From: Monosiga brevicollis MX1
Taxonomy: Eukaryota; Opisthokonta; Choanoflagellata; Craspedida; Salpingoecidae
Reading direction: 5' to 3'
Assembly (NCBI RefSeq): GCF_000002865.3
Contig: NW_001865051.1
Location: 430,066-494,065, forward strand
DNA: 64,000 nt
Part shown: positions 35,401 through 47,008 of the stretch, in pieces
Numbering within the stretch: the first letter of the stretch is position 1
Layout: every line of letters starts with the position of its first letter
Notes under the pieces: model-generated
The model's input: only the letters and a program-made list of their open reading frames with translations
Database searches by the model: none
What the model was told of the DNA's origin: nothing
Translations under genes and position numbers: made by a program

Positions 35401-36507
35401 CTTCTGTCGTTCAATCACGCCAATTTGCCTTTGCAGATCCCTATCACAGTGTATGCATGGCACGCGTATCAGGAAGCGGCAGGGGGGAGGAGATGTGACC
35501 GGTGTGTGGCCCGCCTGCAGGCTGTGGCACAAGACCGTACCCGAGCTGCTTGAGCAGGGCCTGCGCTGTCTGACGACAGTCCTCATGGACGGCAGCCGCC
35601 TGCAAAGCCAGGCGACCAACGCTGAACGCAACAAAAAAAAGCAAATCAGTATCAGGAACTAAATGTTCCATGATTGGGACGAGGTGGGCCAAGGCTGAGC
35701 TTCGCTCTGTTCCTCTCGTGGTGCGATGGCGAGGATCGAGAGGTCTTACGCCTTGCAAGCACCCTGTGCTGCCCGGTGCTGTGCTTCAATAGCGGCCTAA
35801 CAGTACGCAAATCAGAAATTGAGCCTCGGCATGAGGCGGAGATACATGAGCGGCACGGAGGCTCGACGTGGAAACGGGCTGACCTGACGCTGATAATCGG
35901 GGAGGCCAGAGAGTGAGGGCAGGGGCTCAGACACGACGAATTTGCTTCCAAAGCATTGTTGACCGAGGGCCCCCAGCACAAAAGTGGCGAGTTTAAGGAG
36001 CAACATGAGCAATCTTGATCCTACAGTGGATACAAGGGAGATGGATGAGTGGAAGGCCGGCACTGGTGATGCGGATGCAGGATGGGGGCGTTGACATCGC
36101 ACTGACCTGATATAGCGTGAATGACACTGCTAATATTGGCTTCGATGCCACAGTGTGGATGTTCCTGCGCTATTTCGGCGATCCATGTTCCACAGGCACG
36201 GCGAAACTCAGACTCGGCTTTGCGGTCGAGCATGGGCCAACAGTTGCTGGGGCAGCCGGTGGGTGGAGAGGAGGAAACATGAGGATATGGAGCCCAAGGG
36301 CCGCAGGACCAAGGCAAGGAGCAGTAAAGCGAGGTCATCAAGCATCCTGCGCAATCATGTGGCAGACCGGAAAAGCTGGCGGGCGCGCTGGCGATTGAGT
36401 TTGTGCAACAGAGCATAGGTCACGGCAAAAACGGCCTGCGACGTGGGTTTGGCGAGAAATTCGCTGTCGAGCAGGTCCCGATGAGTCAACTGTGCTTGCA
36501 TCGGCAT
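32457..36507 (-). CDS. HAUS6: HAUS6 homologue, augmin complex subunit
   Basis: Augmin (HAUS) recruits gamma-tubulin to existing microtubules for branching nucleation in mitosis; HAUS6 is the subunit contacting the nucleation machinery. The N-terminal exons give FLAKPTSQAVFAVTYALLHK, QRARQLFRNCWPMLDRKAES, EFRRACGTWIAEIAQEH and LLMLLLKLATFVLGAL. They correspond to human HAUS6 (FKFCWPPFDQKSDTEFRKHC, KFIHLMYHFARFV). Downstream exons (about 35749-35796, 35540-35625, and others to 34.7 kb) encode coiled-coil helices such as ALQAAAVHEDCRQTAQALLK. The long 3' exons (33018-34199) encode a disordered Pro/Ser region containing FQTRHQLPRTP, close to human FLTRNQIPRTP. The last exon ends RDRLARLRQRTLHNQT and TGA at 32457. 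About a dozen exons are phase-consistent. Some donors have C at +3 (GTCTGC, GTCAGT, GTCAGC). Confidence 0.82.
33121..33161 (-). repeat. Short imperfect tandem repeat in HAUS6 coding sequence
   Basis: Two near-identical copies of GCGCCGCGAGCCACA(T/C)CAGGT give Gly-Val-Ala-Arg-Gly-Ala-Pro followed by Asp-Val-Ala-Arg-Gly-Ala-Pro in the disordered tail. The repeat keeps the frame. Confidence 0.8.
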
Positions 36508-37094
36508 GGCGGAGGTGATGGGTAAGCTGCGCCGGGGTGCGAGACTGACGCTTCGTCGTGGCCTACGGCCGCGGCAGGCACATGATACTGCTGCACGAGC
36601 ACATCCGGGGGCAATTCCAGCAGATGCAGGACGTTCAAGATCGCGCCCTGCACAGCCCCAAAGCATCGGATTAGAGCGCGAACGAGACCCAAAGTCAGCA
36701 CCGTCTCTACCCCAAGCACCCTTTCAATCTGCCATGCGGTAGCGCAGCCGCACAACCATCGCACGAGCCCGCCACCCCACTCCAATCGCGTCAGCGATAC
36801 AGTACCTGAACCGTTGCCGCCATCGCTCCCAACTTTTTTAAAAAAAAAATCAGAAAAAAAAAAAAAAAAATCACACACACGCTCAATGTCAGACTTTAAT
36901 GTCAGACGGTTCGATTCGTCGTTTTGGCTGGAAGATGGCGGTGGCGGTGGCATTTGGGTGGGGGGGGGAAAGGGGTTTGATGCAGAGGAGCCGCGGAGGA
37001 AAGAAGGGCAATGGCGAGTGGAGGAGAAGGGGTTGTGGGTGTTGGGGTGCAAGCGCTCCAGGGGCGGGAGCTGGGTTCGGACAGGGCAAGTGGC
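36508..37094. other. Divergent promoter region with A and G runs
   Basis: Lies between the HAUS6 start (minus) and an unrecognised plus-strand gene. It has a poly-A near 36839-36870 and a G run near 36960-36970. Earlier ATGs at 36899 and 37011 could extend the downstream gene; their sequence is Gly-rich and unconvincing. Confidence 0.4.
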
Positions 37095-38813
37095 ATGTCG
37101 GGTAGTGAGCGCGGGGTGGAAAGCGATGAGGACAGCTTGCCGCCTTTCCAGCGTGATGAGCGGGATGAGGAGGCTGCTCACAGCGCGTGGTATCTTGGTG
37201 GGCGTGAGGATGTGGAGAGCGCAAGTGAAGACGAAAGCAGCGAGTTGTTGTCGGCCCAGGAGGTTCAGCCTGTGGACGGGCAGCCTCGCGAGCCGCAGCC
37301 TGCCAAGCGGAGCCGACGCCAGCTCCGCCGCGATGCATACAATTACAATAGTATTCTAGCAGCCGAGGCCTCTGCCCACCGGAGCGCGCCCAGCGTCATC
37401 ATGGAAACCTATGCGCTACCTCTTGCCGTTTCCGCTTGGAATGACCCAAGCGCCGCCCCACCCGGGGCGCTGTCCAAAGTCGACTTGGCTGCCGACCTGG
37501 ATGTGGGTGAAAGTCGGCTGCCCAATGAGGAGGGATTCGCCAAGAGCGTGCAACCATTTACTGCCTTTGAGCGCGTCAGTCCGGTTTGCTGCTGTACCAT
37601 GCCCATCTGTGCATTCGTTTGGCCTTGTCTTGACCTGGTTTGGGACACAGACTGCCATTGCTCTGGTTCATCTGGACTCTATGGTCGAATGCAGTACCTT
37701 TTTAGCACGGCGGCGGAGACGGTGGCCCCTGACCACGTGCGGACCCGAGGGCCCTTTCCCCTGCTCGAGGACGCATTACGACTAGAAATATACCGGCAAT
37801 GGCCGACTCTACGGTTTGTGCCTGCAAAGCTCATTTTGCCGTAATGATGGGATAGAGGAATCACAACACGTTCAGACTTTCTCGGACCTCTCCATCAGCT
37901 TCCACATCTCTCACCCCGACCTTCCTCCCTGCCCCTTTGGCTGGTAGAGAACAATTGCAAGCACATGACCATGATGGTTTTGTAGGGGAGACGTTGCCCG
38001 AGAGCTTGGTGTCCAAGCTGGCGCTTCGCCTCGCCGATCGCCTGACGGTATGTTGAAGTGACTCGCTGGCTCCATCGACTCGCGTAGCGGTGCGCTTGCC
38101 CCAGGGTCTTCCGTTTCGGTCATGGCCCGCGCTCTGATCCTGTCCCCGTCTGGGGGTTGCCATTGGAACTGTTGGCGATAGACGTTTTTGAGTCATGTCC
38201 TGCTGCTCCATAATTATTGCGGTCAGCCTCGCACGCGGGGCCTCCATCATCAAGCTTTGTACGTGATTCCAGGCCCGCCATGAGACACTCTTGTGCATGC
38301 TGATCCAACCCGGAGGATGCGTTGGAATGCTGGTTTGACCCTTGTGCATTTGCCTACACGCTTGCCTACTGCTCACCGCTTGATGTTTTCTTTCCCGGTT
38401 GCCAGATGCCAGCTGCATGGTCGATACTGCGCTCGACGCCAGCTTAGCTGTATGTCTGTGCGCGTGCCCCACTCGCATCGGCAGTCACAGCGACCCTAGG
38501 CCTCATCTCATTTGTGTCCAATTTACTTTGCCGACCCACTTGTGCAGTGTCTGAAGTTACCGTATCCCTTGCCACTCAGCTCAGCTCCGCTGGCTTACCG
38601 AGTCGGTTAGTCGTGTTGCCTTGGCTGCCTGCTGCTTGTTGCCTGTGCACGCTTTGCTGGGGGAACCCCTGATCTTCTGACGCATTGGCGGTACCCTCAT
38701 ATCCCCACCATAGGGTAGCCGAGTGGTACATTTCGCGCATCGAGCCCATCCAAGAGATGAACGCCTCTCCGGCCGCCTCGCCGCCTCCCTTGGCCGACGA
38801 TTTGGCGGCCTAG
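37095..38813 (+). CDS. Unrecognised acidic multi-exon protein
   Basis: I do not recognise this gene. The first exon, from ATG at 37095, encodes an acidic N-terminus (GVESDEDSLPPFQRDERDEE), a basic patch (AKRSRRQLRRD) and YNYNSILAAEASAHRSAP, then continues to a GTCAGT donor after TAFER at 37574. Later exons at about 37694-37816 (FSTAAETVAPDH, FPLLEDALRLEIYRQWPTLR), 37880-37948, 37986-38047 (GETLPESLVSKLALRLADRLT), about 38549-38605 (SEVTVSLATQLSSAGLPSR) and 38711-38813 (VAEWYISRIEPIQEMN) give helical, protein-like sequence ending in TAG. The joins between 38.05 and 38.55 kb do not resolve, so an exon is missing or misplaced there. The pattern (acidic disordered start, basic cluster that could be a nuclear localisation signal, helical C-terminus) would suit a nuclear protein, but that is only inference. 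Confidence 0.5.
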
Positions 38814-39794
38814 GAACAGTGTTTGCAGTGTTTGGCACGCATTGCTCTGCTTGATTCCATCTGCCATGTCGCTGGTCGACGCCCCCTCTTGATGTTTTTG
38901 TGATGTCCTTTAATTTCACATGAGCAGTTCTGCTCCTACACCCCAAGTTGACCCCACCGATATCATAATTGACCCCTCCGCTCCTGCTGGTGCCTGTTTG
39001 CTTCTTTTGCTTTTTTTGCTGACAATCAGAGAACAACAAGGAAGGTTACTCATTTCCAATCTAAGGTACAAGAGAGAGTTGACAAGAGGAAAGACAGCTC
39101 GTGCGGAATGATCCTCCCGTCCGCTCTCTCATCTCTCATCTCCTCTCTCTCTCTCCAAACCAATATCATCTCTCTTCTCTTGACAAAAATAACTTTTTCA
39201 TTTTACCGCTCTCAAGTGGGTTTTTTTTTTTTTTTTTTTTTTTTTTGGGGGGGGGGATCTTTTGGCAGCGCAAGGATAGAGGAAAGGGGTGGGCCGGGAT
39301 GGTCATGGTGCGTGCAGGGGTCTGATTCATCGGCTTGCTTGTCTTTGTGTTTTTTCAATGTTGTAGACCTCGGTTCAGGGTGTGAGCTGAACACGGCCCG
39401 CTCGCCCGATTCGAATCGAGGATTGACTTTCGGTTTGGTGCAAACAGGTGTGTGTTCCCGGTCAAATCCCTCCCTCCCGCCCGGTCAAGGCGTGCATGTT
39501 CGTGTGTCTGTATGCATGTGCGTGTGTGTGTGCATGCGCGCGTGTGTGCATGCTTTGAATCGGTAGTGCCATCTTTCCATGGGCCGCTCTGATTGTTTTC
39601 GAGCAACCTTGTTCCGCCCCTGCCTTGACCTCCGCCCCCCTTTTTTTTATTTCTGCTGAAAACGCGATTGATTTTGCTGCCATTGTGCCAGCCCTTGAAC
39701 GTCTGAGCGGCAAATCGCCAGAAGACCGCTGACGGTGGACACCTGATCTTTTTCTTCTTTTTTTTTCTGATACGTCTGCAGAGCAACTGGCATC
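38814..39794. other. Intergenic region and likely 5' UTR of the PTB-kinase gene
   Basis: Contains a CT-rich run near 39122-39180, a poly-T/poly-G junction at 39218-39256 and a TG-rich patch at 39495-39550. A CTGCAG acceptor just before the kinase start (39776-39781) suggests a 5'-UTR intron. No coding exon is convincing. Confidence 0.5.
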
Positions 39795-42173
39795 ATGGCA
39801 AAGCCGGCAGGCGAGCTGCCTGACTTTGACAAGATGAAGCACAAGACCATGATGCGGATGGGTGAACTCACGGCCATGGATGAGGAACAACGCAAGCTCA
39901 TCATGGAAATGGTCAAGCAAGGTTCCCTCACGGTTGAAGATGCCGTTGATGAGGTCAAGCGGATCAAGCCCAAAACTGTTGGCTGCAAGTTTCTTGGAAG
40001 CTGCCCCTCCCTGGTCGAGGGCACGGGCGTCACTGCCCAAAACGCGGAAGCCCTCATCAGCAACGCCCTGGAATACTTCAAGCAGAACAAGATTGTGACC
40101 GTCAAGGCCTCGGCCATGATCTCCACCATTGGTCTCCGTATTGCGGATCCGGCCGAGGATGGCCTCGTGTATGAAAACGAGTCCATGCCCATGATCCAGC
40201 ACTTCTGCATCAGCGGGGGAAAAACGCTGGCCGTCTTTGCTGTTCATCACAAGCTAGGCCTGGTCTACACCTACCTGCTGCAGTTTGGCAAGGCTCGCGA
40301 AGCAGCAGATGCCCTTGAGCTCCTGCAGGATCGCCAAGCTCTGTCCAGAGAGACCAAGGTCCTGGGCGGCGTTGCTGAGGAGAATGAAGAAGACGAGGAA
40401 GGTGACGAGGGAGCGGACGTTGATGATGATGATGATGACGACGACGACGACGAGCAGCCGTTCTGGCTCAGCCACGTCTACTACGTGGGCACCATCAATG
40501 CCGCTGATCATTCGGGACAGAACACTGTCGAGCACGCCATGGGCCTTTTGGCCGATCAGGTTCGCGGCAAGCCGACCAAGTTCAAAGACCTCGCTGCGAC
40601 GGATGGTCATCGTGTTTGCCTCGTCTTCTCCGCCGAGGGCGTGCGCGTGGTTGACGCAGCTACAAAAGAACTGCTTTTCAACACGCTCGTCAAGGCTGTA
40701 TCCTTCCATTGCACGACCAAGCTGAAAAAGGGCGATGCTTTTGCTTACATCGAGGTCGACGACCGCCGCTCTGACAACGAATGCCATGTCTTTGTGTGCC
40801 AGCGCAGCCCCAAGAATCAAGCTGACCAGCTGACCGAGGCTATGAACAAAACTGTGCAGATTGGCAAGGACCGTGTGGGCAACCCTTTCCGGGCCTTGGG
40901 CAAAAAGCGGGAAGCCGTGTCAAGCTCTGCTCTCGCTGCCATTCAGCTGCCACGCAAGAGCCTCAAGGCCGTCAAAGCCATTGGTGCTGGTCAGTTTGGA
41001 AAGGTCTACCTCAGCGAATACTCTGTTGATGGGGCCGAAGTCGAGGGCGAACCCGAGCTGCGTGCTGTCAAAATGCTGCGTGGCCAGGCCTCCGACAACG
41101 ATCGAGATGAGTTTCTGCGTGAGGCAGAAACCATGCTCCAAATCGGCGCACACGAAAATCTGGTCTCGCTCTGCGGTGTTGTCCTCAACAAGCGACCCAT
41201 GCTGATGGTTCTCGAATACTGCCAATATGGTGATCTCAGTGATGTTCTGCGCTCGCTCCGACGGAAAAACATCAAGCTGAACCTCGGCGAGCAGCTGCAC
41301 ATGGCCAATCAACTGGCAAGCGGCATGCAATACATCGCCTCCAAGCACTTTGTACACATGGATTTGGCTGCCCGCAATTGCCTCCTCGGTCCCAACAGCT
41401 CGATCCGCATTGCTGACTTTGGTTTGACGAGACCCCATGACAACCAGAAGAACTACTACAAGCAGCAGGGCGTCATGAAGCTCTCCATTCGCTGGCTTGC
41501 CATTGATGCCTTTCAGTACAAAATTTTCTCTGAGAAGAGCGACGTCTGGTCCTTTGCCGTCACTGGTACGTGCCCTTTTGTCGCCCCTGCCCTGTAATTC
41601 GCCCGCGTCCCACCTGTCTCCTTCTTGGTCTTTTTTTTTTTTTTTTTTTTTTTTACCCTTCGACATGTTCTCACCTGGTGCTGCTGGCAATGCCAAAATC
41701 AGTCTGGGAAATTTTGGCGTACGGCCGCCAGCCGTATCATGGAACTGAACTTAAGCAGGTTATGAAAGCAGTCATTGCAGGGCGGCGCCTCAGTCAGCCC
41801 AAGGAGTGCCCAGACGATGTTTGGGACATGCTTTATTCTTGCTGGATCAAAGAGCCCAACCGCCGACCCACCTTCCGACAGCTCAAAAAGGCCGTCGATT
41901 TTCTCATGGCCGAACACAAGATTGAGCTCTCCGCCATCCGCGATGTCGGGGCCCTGCTCAACGCCGACTTAACGGAAAACATTAAAATGCTCACCCTACA
42001 GCGTCGCAAATCCAGCCGCGCTGATGCTGGCGCTCGCAAAGGTAAGCGCTCTAATCATCGCGTGCCTTCCCCAACCCTCTTTCCATTATCGAAGCCGTGC
42101 CTCATGCACCTTGCATTTTCACCATTACTTAGCATCTGCTGCACCATCGGCGATGGGGGCATTGGCCGAATAA
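39795..42173 (+). CDS. Cytoplasmic tyrosine kinase with two N-terminal PTB domains
   Basis: Exons 39795-41565, 41703-42041 and 42133-42173 join in phase to 716 codons plus TAA. No signal peptide or TM helix. Residues ~60-190 (CKFLGSCPSLVEGTGV to REAADALELL) and ~225-350 (YVGTINAADHSGQNTVEHAM to VFVCQRSPKNQ) look like two PTB/PID domains, separated by a Glu/Asp-rich linker with ten consecutive Asp. The kinase starts at ~395: IGAGQFGKVY, LRAVKML, EFLREAETM, LVLEYCQYGDLSDVL and DFGLTRP, with DVWSFAVTVWEILAYGRQPY across the intron. Two motifs deviate: the catalytic loop reads FVHMDLAARN (HRD Arg replaced by Met, Asp kept) and the APE position reads RWLAIDAF. With catalytic Lys, Asp and DFG present, activity is possible but its regulation should differ. 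An AATAAA overlaps the stop codon. The PTB calls come from pattern and position. Confidence 0.83.
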
Positions 42174-42811
42174 ACAACATTGTTTGACTCAGGAAAAGAA
42201 AGAGAAAAACCTCCCCGCGAAAAAAAGAGTGCCCGTGTTGTCTAGCGGGCGGATTGATTTGGCCTTTGGACAACGCTGTTTTCCATTTGTTTTCGCTCCA
42301 TAAGCTGACTACTTCTCATCCCAGCTCTCTCTTTGCCGTGTGGCCCTGGTTTGTTCACATGACAATCAGATTCTTGACTCCGTTTCACTCCTCTCGTCCT
42401 TTTTTGTTCGACCACCCACTCCTTTTTTTTTTGATTGAGTTTTTTTTTTTTATCGGGCCTTTGTGCATGGAGAGTTCGTTTGTTTGCACGCGTCCTTGTC
42501 GAACAGTGAACGACAGCAATAGACTTGATAGCCGACGCTACTGGCTGTTTTGCATTCTGACCTGATTCTCGTTGTTGATAAACTTTGCACCATGCTTCAT
42601 GATAAACAAAATTGAACTGTTCTGACAAGACAAACCTTGACTGCCATCGAATCAATTCGTCTTCATAGCGCTTTGCCTCTCATTTCGATCATTTTATTTT
42701 TCATGTATCACACAACAACGCTCGGATGGGACAGAAGACTGCCTCCTAGGTGCCTTGAGGTCAGAAATGCAATCTTCTTATTCTTTCTCTTCTTTTTTTT
42801 TTTTCATGAAA
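42174..42811. other. Convergent intergenic region
   Basis: Lies between the 3' ends of the PTB kinase and the next minus-strand gene. It has short poly-T runs near 42423-42432, 42440-42451 and 42789-42804. I see no gene. Confidence 0.5.
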
Positions 42812-45800
42812 TCAAGAACGTCTGGTGATGCATGGTGCATTGCTAAAAGGTGCTGGGTCCAACATGACCAGCACGGCTGGTAGACCCGGCTGGGTAGGTG
42901 GCACGAGGACAACTTGACTAGAGCACTGAAGCGGGTGGTCTGGCAACTGCCAGGCACCGGTGGGTAGCGCATCTGTCGTGCAAAGCAAAATGCCAACGCG
43001 TGGTCAGGATCATAAAAAGGCATATCAAAATTCGGCAAAGCGAGCAAAAACAGCGTGGCCACGCCATTTCGCCAGGTACCTACTGGTTGCAAGTTGGGCA
43101 ACAATTTGGCTTGTTCGCTTGACAGGATCAAACACAGCAACCACCCCATCCTATCAGCGAGCAAGCAAGCGGTGCGACTTTGGTTGAGTGGGGGCTTTCC
43201 GGTGAGGTGCGCGAGATGCCCACGCATTACCTTGCGAAGAGTATAGAGATTGCCTGAGGTTGCATCCAAGCCCACATTAAGCCACGGCGCAGTAACAACA
43301 GGCTCGGGCAAATGCATTTGCAGATCCATTGCTTCTTCTGGTCCAAAACTTAATCCCAATAGTGCACTTTGTGATTGTCCTCGCAAATCCACCTCCACTA
43401 GCAACCAAACTTGGGCTTGGCCCTTGCTCTACACGAGTTCATGGATTGCATGCGCCATGAGCCGCGACTATATACCCAAGGGCAGGACGGGCTGTATTCC
43501 TGTACTGAAATTCGCCTTCAAGGCAACCTACCACACCTATACCGCCGAGGCGCCAAGCCTCAAGCTGCACTTCTGGGACATCGAGGTGTTCAATCGCCAT
43601 GGTGCGCTCCACGGAAATAACGTGCTCGTTGCGTTGATCAAGCCGCCTAAAATGTTTCCAAATGTCAACGAAGGAACAAACGAAGAGCTCACTCACCAAG
43701 CTGCACCACTTTATAAGCAGTGCGAGAAGCATTTGGGAATGCAAAACGTACAGAAGAACCAGGTCAGAATTCGTGCACAGAGCCACCAAAAAAGTGGACT
43801 GTGATTCCCATGCCTAAGGTCGAGACGTTGAGAGTTCAAGTGGCTGAGCAAGGGTGTCATCTCCGAGTCTGCAGCAGCTTCTCCAAACACGGGCCACACT
43901 CACCGCCTGGACGCTCAGCGTCTCGCCTTGGCAAGCCACAGTGCGGCGCGCCAACAGACGGCCCGAGCTATAGGTGGCCAAGCGTTCAAGGGCAAGCATT
44001 GATTTGAGACGTAGAGCGTACCGAGCAAAGTGAATCATACGCCCTGAAGTCAGCGCCATACCTCGATCGCCACTCAAAATGGCATTGCATGGCAGTGGGC
44101 TGATAAGAGCAAACGAGAAGGTGCCCGTCCAGGAGTGCGCAAGCATGATGGCAAGGTTCTGAGTTGCCCTGGCTCACGTTATGCCAGAGGTCAAGGTCGC
44201 GCAATTCGGCGTCTGCCAAGGCGAGGGGTCGTGCCTCCATCGACCCGAGATTTACCACGCTATCGGCAAGAGCAGGTGAGCAAGAGGTGAAAATGCTAGC
44301 GTTGCACATGCACATCTTTGGTTACCAGCAGCGAAGCGCACCATGACTGGGCCGACTGGGTATTCAGAACGGCGAGATGAGCCCCATGAGCAGCCACGTG
44401 GGCTGATGTGTTCTGGCCAAGGCCGGGCACGGTCAAGAGATGTGCGCGGCTGTCATGTGTCGCCCCGCTGAGCGTAGCCAGAGGCACCAAAAGAAACCAT
44501 CCCTATTGGCATCCGTGAGCATGCCCATCAGCCTAATATTAAGCGAATGGCAAGAAAAAGAAAGGAGTAGTGTACACCTACTTGTACTGACGCCTGGCAC
44601 ACAACATGCTCCTCGCAGAGGTATGCCTGTGCTCACAAACCCGCGCGCACCATGGAAGGAAATCACCTCGAGTCAGCACTGCACGCCAATACCCGACAGG
44701 TCAGCAAAAGTGGCCTTCTCTTCGTCGCACCTGATCGACAAGGCTAGGCGCAAGTTGAAGCTGTGACGGCTGCTTCGTGGAGACCATGCGTGGTTGCCTA
44801 AAGCAAGGCGCGTATGGTAGTCAAGTGTGAGCGAGGATGCGCCGTGGCTGCTGAAGCGGCGAGGTGCTGAGCACTGCTCACTCACCGCCATGACTCGGGA
44901 AGTGAGATTGTTCTGAGACTCGGTTGGGCCAGGGTTGTGGGTGGTGCGTGGTTTGGCTCATCGCGATAGGCAACTTTGTGAGCCCGACCATCTTGGCTCC
45001 GCTCGGATTCTGTTGCGGGGTGTAGGAGCTGTGTGGGGGACCCCATAGCTGGGACAGAGGGCAAGGGCAGGGTCGAATGCGGCGCTGTTGAGGGCAGAGG
45101 GACCAAGGCTTGTGTTGGGGTGCCGTCGAGAGGTTGCATGGGCTCAGTGGGTGCAAGCTCTAGCGTGGGGCAAGTTTGATCCTCGGGAACAAGATCTTTT
45201 GGTGGTTCCGCAGGCTCACTGACAGCCAGCGGTTGTGACTCTCCAAAGAGAATCTGCGTTGTGCTCAGCTGGCTATCCGCACGTGGCCTGGGCCGCACGG
45301 GCGAAGACAGGCTGTCCAGCAGAGGCTGACTGGCAGCGGTGAGCGCCGTCAAAGAAGCGGGCATCGGATCCGGGGCGGGCTTCACCCCGTGATTCGGAGT
45401 GGGGTGCATGCCCGGTTTCACGTTGGGCAGATCTGTGTGGAAACTGGCTGCACCGATTGCCTGCACGGCTGATGACAGCACTGGCTGGGCTTGCGCCTCT
45501 GCATCTGAGCGTGGCTCGGCGTCCTCAAGGCCGGTGTCCAGAGTGGGAAGCGGAGTGCTGCTTTGTGAGGAACAGGAGCTCGAGCCATCAGCGCATGTGG
45601 TTGCATTGCTGTCAAAAGGGGATTTGGCAGCGCGCAGAGACGGGGTTTGAGTGTCAGCCAAGGCAGGACATGCTACAGTAAGTTGATCCGGCGGGGAATT
45701 GTGGCCATTGATGCGTTGCGCTGGGGTCATGAGTGGGGGTGAGGCACCTCGGTGAGTGACCGAGATGAGTGTTGTGGAAGTGCCTTCGTCGTGGTTGGGC

Positions 45801-46477
45801 TTGGGCGCGGTCTCGGCCTGGGGCTGAGTTTCCTGCGGGATGGACTCGTGAATGGCCTGAACTGGTCCAGAAGAAAGTGCTGTCAGGGGAGGCGACGAGG
45901 GCGAAGAAACTGGCAAAAGAGCAGGGTCCACCGCATTGTCGCCTGTGGGTGTCGGGCTGGTGTTTGAAGGCAAGCGGCTCTGGTGTGTCATGGATGAGTT
46001 CTCTGCGGCAGGCCCGAGTCCAGCGGATGCGGTGTTCGCGTTGGATGGGCGCGTGAGGTCAAGAGGAGGACGGCGAGCCAGCGGGCCGCGCGCAATCAAG
46101 GCAGCAGCCTCAGCGGTGGATGCCAACGGCTTGCGCCGTCTACCTCGAGCCCGGCCACCACCAAAAGCAGGCGAGCGCGGGCGAGCGCCCGGCTCCAAAG
46201 ATACCGGGTCATGTCGTTTTACTCCCTCAGCGGTGTGAGGGAGTAGGCCGGGTATCCTGGTGGTGTTTGCGAGAGCAGCGACGCTAGAGGCAGAGCGGCG
46301 ACTAATGCGGGTTTCAAGCGTTGGCTTGCTGGGCGTTGTCGATACGATGGGATCTGCATCATTAAGGTCGCGGAGGGCTCGTTTCTCTGCAGGCAACGCA
46401 GTACTTCGGCTGTCTGCCGTGCGCACCGTTTGCAGCGCCGCCCAGCGCGCCCGCTTTCTGCGCGGCTGGTGGCTCAT
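42812..46477 (-). CDS. Unrecognised protein with long disordered N-terminus
   Basis: I do not recognise this gene. The first exon (about 44891-46477) starts MSHQPRRKRARWAALQTVRT and encodes about 530 residues of Ser/Pro/Thr-rich, probably disordered sequence with several Arg/Lys clusters (GGGRARGRRRKPLAS) that could be nuclear localisation signals. Several short 3' exons then encode a beta-rich region: WFLLVPLATLSGATHDSRAH, GAHLAVLNTQSAQSWCASLL, MIHFARYALRLKSMLALERL, EVQLEAWRLGGIGVVGCLEG, QVWLLVEVDLRGQSQSALL and WLNVGLDATSGNLYTLRK. The last exon reads WQLPDHPLQCSSQVVLVPP and ends TGA at 42812. Strand blades suggest a beta-propeller, unproven. Near 44.15-44.2 kb the frame moves by one base across a 19-base GTGAGC...CAG stretch, too short for an ordinary intron. 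A competing plus-strand frame at 43250-43804 is open but less protein-like. Exon joins at 44.55-44.8 kb are unresolved. Confidence 0.5.

Positions 46478-47008
<531 letters not shown>

Noticed and set aside
36486-37338. Minus-strand frames opposite the 37.1 kb gene
   Set aside because: Pro/Ser-rich shadows of an acidic Gly-rich plus-strand exon; no phase-consistent continuation.
43250-43804. Plus-strand 184-codon frame
   Set aside because: It is antisense to exons of the minus-strand gene, which have better splice phasing and more protein-like sequence; kept only as a noted alternative.
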